Below are positions 33,118 through 40,252 of a stretch of 44,713 nucleotides of DNA, one piece after another. The notes below the pieces were generated by a model. That model was not told the DNA's origin. It worked only from the letters and a program-made list of their open reading frames with translations, and did no database searches. A program made the position numbers and the translations under genes. Position 1 is the first letter of the stretch; the number at the start of each line of letters is the position of its first letter. The DNA is from Bacteroidota bacterium (lineage in GTDB: Bacteria; Bacteroidota; Bacteroidia; Chitinophagales; JADIYW01), in contig JAGQYE010000088.1 in the NCBI GenBank assembly GCA_020436225.1, positions 1 through 44,713 of the forward strand, given 5' to 3'.

Positions 33118-36057
33118 ATGGAACAAAAAATAGACATCGTTTTATTAGAACAATTGCAAAATAGTTTAGAAGGAGAATTATTTTTCAATGATACCATGCG
33201 CATCTTATACGCTACAGATGCATCGGTATATAAAGAATATCCGAGTGCTGTTTGTTATCCCAAAAATGAAAAAGATATTCAATTACTTATCCAATTTGCA
33301 AACCAACATAGGATAGCATTAATTCCTCGAACTGCCGGAACTTCACTGGGCGGTCAAGTAGTAGGCAATGGCATTATCATCGATTTTTCTAAATATTTTA
33401 CTCAACTTATTTCCGTTAATGCAGAAGAAAAATATTGCATCGTTCAACCGGGCATTATTCGTGATGATTTGAATCGGATGCTACAACCACATCAATTGTT
33501 TTTTGCTCCTGAAACTTCAACAGCAAACCGCGCTATGATTGGCGGAATGGTAGGCAATAATTCGTGTGGCACAAACTCTATTCGATACGGTGCTACTCGT
33601 CAACATGTACTTTCGTTGAAAGGATTTTTGAGCGATGGCTCTGAAGTAGTGTTTGAAGAGTTGAGTAACGAGGAATATACAAACAAATTAAACCAAGATA
33701 ATTTAGAAGGCAGCATCTATAAATTTTTAAATGATACATTAAGCAATGAAGATGTAAAACAAGAAATAGAAAGCCAATTTCCAAACAAAAAAATACATCG
33801 CAGAAATACAGGTTATGCCATAGATGAGTTGATACAACAGCAACCTTTTAATCCAAATGGCAAACATTTTAATCTTTGTGAACTCATTTGCGGAAGCGAA
33901 GGAACATTAGCATTTATAACTGAAATAAAATTACATTTAGAACCATTACCGCCAAAAGAAAAAGTTGTAGTAGCTGTACATTTTAAAACGTTACAGGAAA
34001 GTTTACGTGCCACAGTTATTGCTATGCAACATCAACCAACCGCTTGCGAGTTGATGGATAAAATTATTTTAGATTGCACCAAAGAAAATATTGAACAACG
34101 CAAAAATAGATTTTTTGTTAAAGGCGATCCGGAAGCCATTTTATGCGTGGAATTTCACGCTGATACAACAGCAGAAATAAACGAAAAAATTAAGGCTCTG
34201 CAAACTTCATTCGAAAAGGAGAATCTCGGCTATCATTTTCCGGCATTATACGGAGATGACATCAAAAAAGTTTGGAATTTACGCAAAGCAGGCTTGGGTT
34301 TATTAGCCAATATTCCAGGCGATAAAAAAGCCGTTGCCGTGATAGAAGATACTGCCGTTGCCGTAGAAGATTTGCCGGCATATATCCAAGAATTTACGGA
34401 GATTATGGATAGCCATAAACAACAATCGGTTTATTATGCGCACGCAGGAGCCGGCGAATTACATTTGCGTCCTATTTTAGATTTAAAGAAAAAAGAAGAT
34501 CGAGTTTTATTTAGAACGATTGCTACTGAAAATGCGCAGTTAGTAAAAAAATATAACGGCTCGCTAAGTGGAGAACATGGCGATGGTCGTGTGCGTGGCG
34601 AGTTTATACCCTTAATGATTGGCAAAAATAATTATGAATTATTGCGTCAATTAAAATACACGTTTGATAAAAACAATATTTTAAATCCGGGAAAAATTGT
34701 CGATACACCGCCGATGGATACTTCATTGCGCTATGAAGAAAATCAAGAAACAAAACAGTTTGATACCGTTTTTAATTTTGATAAAGATGGCGGTATTTTG
34801 CGTGCAGCAGAAAAATGCAATGGCAGTGGTGATTGTAGAAAATTACATACGAGTGGAGGCACGATGTGTCCTTCTTATATGGCAACGCGAAATGAAAAAG
34901 ATTCTACACGTGCTCGTGCCAACATCTTACGCGATTTTTTAACCAATTCCAATCAAGAAAATAAATTCAACCATAAAGAAATTTATGAAGTGATGGATTT
35001 GTGTTTGAGTTGTAAAGGATGCGTGTCTGAGTGTCCGTCAAACGTAGATATTCCAACGTTGAAAGCGGAATTCTTACATCAATATTATAAAGAAAATGGC
35101 GTGCCCTTGCGCACTAGAGCGATAGCAAACATTGGTAAATTGAGTCGTTTGGCAATGTGGTTTCCTCGATTGAGCAATTTCGTATTAACCAATCGATTTA
35201 TTTCAGGAATTTTAAAGAAAATCTTGCGTATTGCACCGAATCGTTCGATGCCGTTGTATTATAAAGAAACCTTGTTGAGTTGGTATAAGAAAAATAAAAA
35301 AGCATTAGAAATCAAAACGACTTTTAAAGGAAGAGTGTATTTGTTTTTTGATGAATTTACCAATTTTAATGATGTTGAAATCGGCATAAAAGCCTTGAAA
35401 TTATTAGCTAAATTGGGTTATGAAGTCGAGTATTTAAAACATGAAGATAGCGGTCGCGCGCATTTGTCTAAAGGTTTAATCGAAGAAGCACAACGCTTAG
35501 CAAAACAAAACGTAAAAATTTTTAGTGCTTGGATAAATAAAGATGTTCCGTTAATTGGAATTGAACCATCAGCTATTCTAACTTTCCGAGATGAATATCC
35601 GAGATTAGTAGATAGAAAAGATACCGAAACTACTAAAAGATTGGCGCAACATTGTTTTATTATTGATGAATTTATTGCCAATGAAATAAGAAAAGGAAAC
35701 ATCACTTCTGAGCAATTTACAGATGCTGAACGCCAAATAAAATTGCAAGGTCATTGTCATCAAAAAGCACTTTCATCAGTTCAGCCTTCTATTGTGATGA
35801 TGAGTTTGCCTAAAAATTATCATGTAGAAAATATTCCAAGCGGTTGCTGTGGTATGGCAGGCAGTTTTGGTTATGAAAAAGAACATTTTGATGTGAGTAT
35901 GCAAGTAGGCGAGTTGGTTTTATTTCCTGCTGTTCGCAATGCTAAAGAAGATTGCATCATTGCGGCAAGTGGTACAAGTTGCCGACATCAAATTAAAGAT
36001 GGTACACACAAAATTGCTTTGCATCCGGTAGAAGTGCTTTATGATGCTTTATTGTAA
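33118..36057 (+). CDS. FAD-linked oxidase fused to Fe-S/CCG oxidoreductase (YdiJ/D-2-hydroxyacid dehydrogenase type)
   Basis: 979 residues from the ATG giving MEQKIDIVLLEQL; a TTG 16 codons earlier adds no family-like sequence. Domain order: PCMH-type FAD domain (about 35-270: PRTAGTSLGGQVVGNGIIIDFS, GMVGNNSCGTNSIRYG), C-terminal FAD oxidase domain (about 280-545, SGEHGDGRVRGEF), two ferredoxin-like cysteine clusters (C567, C573, C584; C629, C632, C635 and C639 in CLSCKGCVSECP), and a CCG heterodisulfide-type domain (QGHCHQK, SGCCGMAG, SGTSCRHQ). This is the layout of single-chain D-lactate/D-2-hydroxyglutarate dehydrogenases that pass electrons to the membrane pool. Substrate not determined. 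Probably cytoplasmic, membrane-associated. Confidence 0.9.
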   Translation: MEQKIDIVLLEQLQNSLEGELFFNDTMRILYATDASVYKEYPSAVCYPKNEKDIQLLIQFANQHRIALIPRTAGTSLGGQVVGNGIIIDFSKYFTQLISVNAEEKYCIVQPGIIRDDLNRMLQPHQLFFAPETSTANRAMIGGMVGNNSCGTNSIRYGATRQHVLSLKGFLSDGSEVVFEELSNEEYTNKLNQDNLEGSIYKFLNDTLSNEDVKQEIESQFPNKKIHRRNTGYAIDELIQQQPFNPNGKHFNLCELICGSEGTLAFITEIKLHLEPLPPKEKVVVAVHFKTLQESLRATVIAMQHQPTACELMDKIILDCTKENIEQRKNRFFVKGDPEAILCVEFHADTTAEINEKIKALQTSFEKENLGYHFPALYGDDIKKVWNLRKAGLGLLANIPGDKKAVAVIEDTAVAVEDLPAYIQEFTEIMDSHKQQSVYYAHAGAGELHLRPILDLKKKEDRVLFRTIATENAQLVKKYNGSLSGEHGDGRVRGEFIPLMIGKNNYELLRQLKYTFDKNNILNPGKIVDTPPMDTSLRYEENQETKQFDTVFNFDKDGGILRAAEKCNGSGDCRKLHTSGGTMCPSYMATRNEKDSTRARANILRDFLTNSNQENKFNHKEIYEVMDLCLSCKGCVSECPSNVDIPTLKAEFLHQYYKENGVPLRTRAIANIGKLSRLAMWFPRLSNFVLTNRFISGILKKILRIAPNRSMPLYYKETLLSWYKKNKKALEIKTTFKGRVYLFFDEFTNFNDVEIGIKALKLLAKLGYEVEYLKHEDSGRAHLSKGLIEEAQRLAKQNVKIFSAWINKDVPLIGIEPSAILTFRDEYPRLVDRKDTETTKRLAQHCFIIDEFIANEIRKGNITSEQFTDAERQIKLQGHCHQKALSSVQPSIVMMSLPKNYHVENIPSGCCGMAGSFGYEKEHFDVSMQVGELVLFPAVRNAKEDCIIAASGTSCRHQIKDGTHKIALHPVEVLYDALL

Positions 36058-36067
36058 ATAGCAAATT

Positions 36068-36649
36068 TTAGAGTTTCTCTTTCTTGTTTTCTAAAATTTC
36101 TAAAAGATTTTTTTTTGCTCTGTGTAGTTGAACTTTAATAGTTGTTACCGGAATATGTAACGCTTCTGACATTTCCTCGTAGCTATATTCTTTAAAATAG
36201 CGCAACGTAATTACTTGCGAAAATGTTGGCGACATCGACTGAACTATTTCTTGTAATGCATCTTTGCGTTGTAGTTTTATTAAGTCGGTTTCCGGTGTGT
36301 TTTCCGTGCTGAAGTTGATGTTGTCTTCAATCGTTTTATTTTCTTCATCTAAAGAAATTTTATCAATGCTTTTCTTTCTCAAAAAATCAATACAAGTATT
36401 AGATGCAATCTTGTAAAGCCAAGTAGAAAAGGCAAATTGCGGCGAATATTGTTCAATTTTATCAAATGCTTTGGCAAAAGTTTCTATCGTTAAATCTTCG
36501 GCATCTTCGCTGTTTCGAACTATCTTTAAAATAATATGATAAATGGATTTTTGATATTTTTCCATTAATGCTGAATATGCTTTTTGATCGCCTTTTTTTG
36601 CGGCTTCCAGCAACTCATCATCAATTGCATTATGTTTTTTTATTTCCAT
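36068..36649 (-). CDS. ECF-type RNA polymerase sigma factor
   Basis: 193 residues. Region 2 covers about 15-95: AYSALMEKYQKSIYHIILKIVRNSEDAEDLTIETFAKAF and FAFSTWLYKIASNTCIDFLRKK. Region 4 covers about 130-188: LQEIVQSMSPTFSQVITLRYFKEYSYEEMSEALHIPVTTIKVQLHRAKKNL, a typical helix-turn-helix. No regions 1 or 3. Its ATG lies 10 nt inside the end of the glycosyltransferase gene, so the two are probably translated together. No anti-sigma gene follows in the window (the next gene converges with a 10-nt gap). Target promoters unknown. Confidence 0.92.
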   Translation of the reverse strand: MEIKKHNAIDDELLEAAKKGDQKAYSALMEKYQKSIYHIILKIVRNSEDAEDLTIETFAKAFDKIEQYSPQFAFSTWLYKIASNTCIDFLRKKSIDKISLDEENKTIEDNINFSTENTPETDLIKLQRKDALQEIVQSMSPTFSQVITLRYFKEYSYEEMSEALHIPVTTIKVQLHRAKKNLLEILENKKEKL

Positions 36650-37740
36650 TTTTTTGTCGGATTAATTAAACTCAAACTGCCAATTATTACAGTAAAAAAA
36701 CAATAAAAAATATCTAAGAAAATAGTAAAAATCCATAGTTTGTTGAGTTGTAATCGCTTGTTTAGAAAGTACTGAATACTCGTTAAACATACAACATAAA
36801 ATCCAAAAAATCCAAGCACAAATGTTATAGTGTCTTTTTCTAAAAAAAGAAAATAATTCACGGCAAAGTGTAACACCAAACAATAGAATAATAACTTAGA
36901 AAACAAAAAACCACCAAGCACAAGTCGATGATGCAAGGCATATAAATTTCCACTTTCAAAATGTCTCATTTTTTGTTGGATGTATTTTGTAAATGTCGGT
37001 TGAGGTGCACTATAAGTATAGCTATCTGTTGTCAGACAAACTTCCGTATTTTCTTTTGTTGCCAAGCTCTGAATCATCAAATCATCATCGCCGGAAGCCA
37101 CTTCTAATTCTTGTTTTTCCCAAATCTTACGTTGCGCTAAACTTGTTTTATACAACACATTTCTGCCGACGCTCATATACGGCATTTTTAAAATTGCCCA
37201 ACCTATATATTGCATTGCCGTCAACGCCGTTTCATAAGTAATAACCGCACTCAAAAACGATTGATGCTGATAATATGGCGAGATGCCTAACACAATTTCT
37301 TTTTCTTCATCTGTGCAGTTGAGCATTTCCTGTATCCAATTTGATGATGTCGGACAACAATCGGCATCAGTTAATAAAACATAGTCGCTCGTAACGGAAT
37401 GAATGCCTTTGTGCAATGCATATTTTTTTCCTTTTCCAATTTTTTCATCAGCATTAATTCTTAGTATGGATATTTTTTTATGCTCATTTTTTATGGGAAT
37501 TGCTGAACCATCATCAACAATCAAAATATCAAAATTATCATAATCTTGTGCTAATAAAACAGGCAAGTTTTTTTCTAAAATTTGATAATCATCTTTTACA
37601 CAAATAATAATTGTTACGGATGCTTGTGTGTTGTTTTTATTTTTTGGAGATGATTTACGATGAATCGCTAAATATAAAATCAACAAATAAGTTAGTTGAA
37701 AAACAGCGCAAAGAATAAACAATAGCAATAGCAAGTTCAC
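36640..37740 (-). CDS. Membrane glycosyltransferase, family 2
   Basis: 366 residues. One N-terminal membrane segment (about 2-24), a GT-A domain (about 40-265) with VTIIICVKDDYQILEKNLPVLLAQDYDNFDILIVDDGS, the metal-binding LLTDADCCP, and the late ASGDDDLMIQSLA and QKMRHFESGNLYAL motifs of processive or membrane GT2 enzymes, then three or four C-terminal membrane segments. Transfers a sugar from a nucleotide sugar to a lipid or glycan acceptor at the inner membrane. GTG start, chosen because it gives MNLLLLLF directly before the first membrane segment. Overlaps the sigma factor gene downstream. Acceptor unknown. Confidence 0.88.
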   Translation of the reverse strand: MNLLLLLFILCAVFQLTYLLILYLAIHRKSSPKNKNNTQASVTIIICVKDDYQILEKNLPVLLAQDYDNFDILIVDDGSAIPIKNEHKKISILRINADEKIGKGKKYALHKGIHSVTSDYVLLTDADCCPTSSNWIQEMLNCTDEEKEIVLGISPYYQHQSFLSAVITYETALTAMQYIGWAILKMPYMSVGRNVLYKTSLAQRKIWEKQELEVASGDDDLMIQSLATKENTEVCLTTDSYTYSAPQPTFTKYIQQKMRHFESGNLYALHHRLVLGGFLFSKLLFYCLVLHFAVNYFLFLEKDTITFVLGFFGFYVVCLTSIQYFLNKRLQLNKLWIFTIFLDIFYCFFTVIIGSLSLINPTKKWK

Positions 37741-37744
37741 TCAA

Positions 37745-37752
37745 TAAAAATA
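37745..37752 (-). promoter_or_regulatory. Putative -7 box of the glycosyltransferase/sigma unit, 4 nt before the GTG
   Basis: Minus strand TATTTTTA (one change from TAnnTTTG), then ttga, then the GTG start. No TTTG -33. Its -33 region would overlap the divergent tgt -7 box. Confidence 0.35.
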
Positions 37753-37765
37753 AACGTTTTTATCG

Positions 37766-37773
37766 TATTTTTG
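37766..37773 (+). promoter_or_regulatory. -7 box of tgt
   Basis: TATTTTTG, exact TAnnTTTG match, 52 nt before the TTG start. No clear -33. The predicted leader contains two tandem copies of CAAGCATAAA. Confidence 0.5.
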
Positions 37774-37784
37774 TCCATTTAATC

Positions 37785-37805
37785 CAAGCATAAACAAGCA
37801 TAAAT
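37785..37805 (+). repeat. Tandem 10-bp direct repeat CAAGCATAAA upstream of tgt
   Basis: CAAGCATAAA occurs at 37785-37794 and again at 37795-37804, head to tail. The second copy contains the 10-mer AAGCATAAAT shared with the M13 and HldA-like upstream regions. Confidence 0.6.
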
Positions 37806-37825
37806 TTTTTAAATAAGCACATATT

Positions 37826-38956
37826 TTGACTTTCGAAATTCTACATACCGATTCTAATTCTTCAGCACGTATTGGCAAAATAGAAACTGCACACGGCACA
37901 ATTGAAACACCGATTTTTATGCCGGTTGGCACACAAGCTACCGTGAAAGCGGTTCATTTTTCAGAATTGGAATCAGCCATAAAGGCACAAATAATATTGG
38001 GTAATACGTATCATTTGTATTTGCGTCCGGGTTTAGAGTTGCTACAAAAAGTCGGTGGTTTACATCAATTTACAAATTGGCAAAAACCAATGTTGACTGA
38101 TAGTGGCGGCTATCAAGTATATTCGCTTTCGCATAGACGAAAATTAACCGAACAAGGTGTAACTTTTCAATCGCATATTGATGGCAGCAAACATTTATTT
38201 ACGCCGGAAAATGTAATGGATACTCAGCGCATTATTGGTGCTGATTTTATAATGGCTTTTGACGAATGTACACCTTATCCATGCGATTACAACTATGCCA
38301 AAAAATCGTTGAAAATTACACACGATTGGCTGTTGCGATGTATAGAACGATTTGATAATACAACACCATTATATGGCTATGAACAAACCTTAATTCCGAT
38401 AGTGCAAGGTTCTGTGTATAAAGATTTGCGTATGGAATCTTCGGAGTTTATTGCACAACAAAACCGACCGGCAAATGCCATTGGCGGCTTGGCAGTAGGC
38501 GAACCGGCTGAAATAATGTATGAAATGACAGACATTGTTTGCAAAATTTTGCCGAAAGATAAACCACGTTATTTAATGGGCGTTGGCACACCGGCAAATA
38601 TTTTAGAATCTATAGCGTTAGGAATTGATATGTTTGATTGTGTTATGCCGACGAGAAATGCGAGACATGGTTTGTTGTTTACAACAGAAGGCATCATCAA
38701 CATAAAAAATCAAAAATGGAAAGATGATTTTTCGCCGATAGATAAAAATGTTCCGGCACCAACGAGCCAAAATCATACAAAAGCTTATTTGCGTCATTTG
38801 TTTGTAGTAGAAGAATATTTGGCGGCACAAATTGCGAGTATCCAAAATTTATCTTTTTATTTATGGTTGGTAAAACAAGCACAAACGAAAATTAAAGAAG
38901 GTATATTTGTTGAGTGGAAGAACGAAATGGTGCAGAAATTAATGCAACGTTTGTAA
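37826..38956 (+). CDS. tgt: tRNA-guanine transglycosylase lacking the zinc cysteines
   Basis: Swaps guanine 34 for preQ1 in queuosine tRNAs; cytoplasmic, 376 residues. The TTG start gives the canonical TFEILHTDSNSSARIGKIETAHG. Catalytic residues are present: Asp92 in MLTDSGGYQ and Asp271 in FDCVMPTRNARHG; FDECTPYP, VQGS and IGGLAVGEP line the base pocket. In the zinc site, where most bacterial Tgt proteins have CxCxxC before AYLxHL, this protein has DKNVPAPTSQ: Val309, Ala311 and Ser314 replace the three cysteines. The site still ends with AYLRHL. I recall that Bacteroidota homologues also lack this site, so it may be lineage-wide. Followed by the LptF/G gene after 35 nt. Confidence 0.96.
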   Translation: MTFEILHTDSNSSARIGKIETAHGTIETPIFMPVGTQATVKAVHFSELESAIKAQIILGNTYHLYLRPGLELLQKVGGLHQFTNWQKPMLTDSGGYQVYSLSHRRKLTEQGVTFQSHIDGSKHLFTPENVMDTQRIIGADFIMAFDECTPYPCDYNYAKKSLKITHDWLLRCIERFDNTTPLYGYEQTLIPIVQGSVYKDLRMESSEFIAQQNRPANAIGGLAVGEPAEIMYEMTDIVCKILPKDKPRYLMGVGTPANILESIALGIDMFDCVMPTRNARHGLLFTTEGIINIKNQKWKDDFSPIDKNVPAPTSQNHTKAYLRHLFVVEEYLAAQIASIQNLSFYLWLVKQAQTKIKEGIFVEWKNEMVQKLMQRL

Positions 38957-38991
38957 GGTTGTTTAAATAAATTTATTGAAAGAACAGTTAC

Positions 38992-40071
38992 TTGAAAATA
39001 CTCGATAGATATATAATCCAAAAATTTATTGTAACATTTTTCTTTGCTATTTTTTTGTTGATAGCTATCGCAATTGTTATCGATATTACTGAAAAAATAG
39101 ACGATTTTATTTCCAATCAAGCACCATTATACGAAGTTATCGTTCACTATTATTTTAATTTTATTCCTTGGATAGGTTTGATGTTGGCACCGCTTTTTGT
39201 GTTTGTTTCGGTTGTCTATTTTACTTCAAGATTAACTACCAATACGGAAATTATTTGTATGCTCAATGGTGGCGTTAGTTTTTATAGATTGTTAGTGCCA
39301 TACATTTTTACATCAATTTTATTTGCTTTACTTTTCGCTTATTACAATCATTATATATTGCCGAAAAACAATAAAACGCGCATCCATTTTGAAGAACAAT
39401 ATGCATCTAAAAAAGATAAAAAGAAAACATCCATCAATTATCATTTTCAAATAGGTAGAGATACGTTTATCTATACTCAATCTTTTGATATGTATTCCAA
39501 TACCGGCTATCGTTTCAGTATTGAAAAAATAAAAGATTTCAAACAATTGTACAAACTGAGTGCAGATAATATTTTATGGGATTCTACGAAACATCAATGG
39601 AAATTATTGAATTGGAAATACAGGCAAAATGTTGGGAATATTGATAAAGTGCAAAAAGGAAAAGACACATTTATGACACTTCCGATTGGTGTAAAAGAAT
39701 ACGAAACCCAAACGTATGATATTGAAGCCATGACCACCAAAGAACTAAAAAAGTACATTGTAGATCAAATTCACAAAGGAAATGAAAATGTAAGTACATA
39801 TAAAATTGAAGCCTATCGACGAAGTGCAGTGCCTTTTTCTACTATTATTTTAACACTTATTGCAGTTGCGATGACCACCAGAAAAGTACGAAACGGAATG
39901 GGCATTTATGTAGTAATAGCCCTTTTGTTGAGTAGTTCTTACATCGTAATTCAACAATTTTCTACCGTATTTGCCACAAAAGGCAACCTTGACCCATTAT
40001 TAGCAGTTTGGATTCCGAATATCATTTATGGATTTATTGCCATATTTCTACTGTTGAGAGCACCGAAATAG
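38992..40071 (+). CDS. LptF/LptG family lipopolysaccharide export permease
   Basis: 359 residues, inner membrane. TTG start gives the typical MKILDRYIIQKF, then two membrane segments (about 15-35 and 60-82) and a third (about 100-122), a periplasmic beta-jellyroll domain (about 125-265) and three membrane segments at the C-terminus (SAVPFSTIILTLIAVAMTTRK, then two more). This is the layout of the YjgP/YjgQ family, whose members pull lipopolysaccharide from the inner membrane with the LptB ATPase. F versus G cannot be told here. tgt-permease order is one I recall from other Bacteroidota. Confidence 0.92.
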   Translation: MKILDRYIIQKFIVTFFFAIFLLIAIAIVIDITEKIDDFISNQAPLYEVIVHYYFNFIPWIGLMLAPLFVFVSVVYFTSRLTTNTEIICMLNGGVSFYRLLVPYIFTSILFALLFAYYNHYILPKNNKTRIHFEEQYASKKDKKKTSINYHFQIGRDTFIYTQSFDMYSNTGYRFSIEKIKDFKQLYKLSADNILWDSTKHQWKLLNWKYRQNVGNIDKVQKGKDTFMTLPIGVKEYETQTYDIEAMTTKELKKYIVDQIHKGNENVSTYKIEAYRRSAVPFSTIILTLIAVAMTTRKVRNGMGIYVVIALLLSSSYIVIQQFSTVFATKGNLDPLLAVWIPNIIYGFIAIFLLLRAPK

Positions 40072-40137
40072 TAAATAATGTTTTTTGTTAAAAGCGCATT
40101 AATTTTATTGAAATTGGCTATTGATAAGGCTTGTAAA

Positions 40138-40168
40138 TTGCTATTTTCCTAAAATATTGTTACCTTTG
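40138..40168 (+). promoter_or_regulatory. Promoter of rpsA (TTG-N20-TACCTTTG)
   Basis: TTG at 40138-40140, 20 nt, TACCTTTG at 40161-40168. Leader about 80 nt, the longest in the window, with room for autoregulation; no known leader motif is recognised in it. Confidence 0.7.
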
Positions 40169-40252
40169 CAGTCCATTTTTTTACGCAATTAAACAATCTG
40201 TGTAGAATTTTGGTGAGCTATTTATTTTATTAACATTTTAAATCAGTCAATT

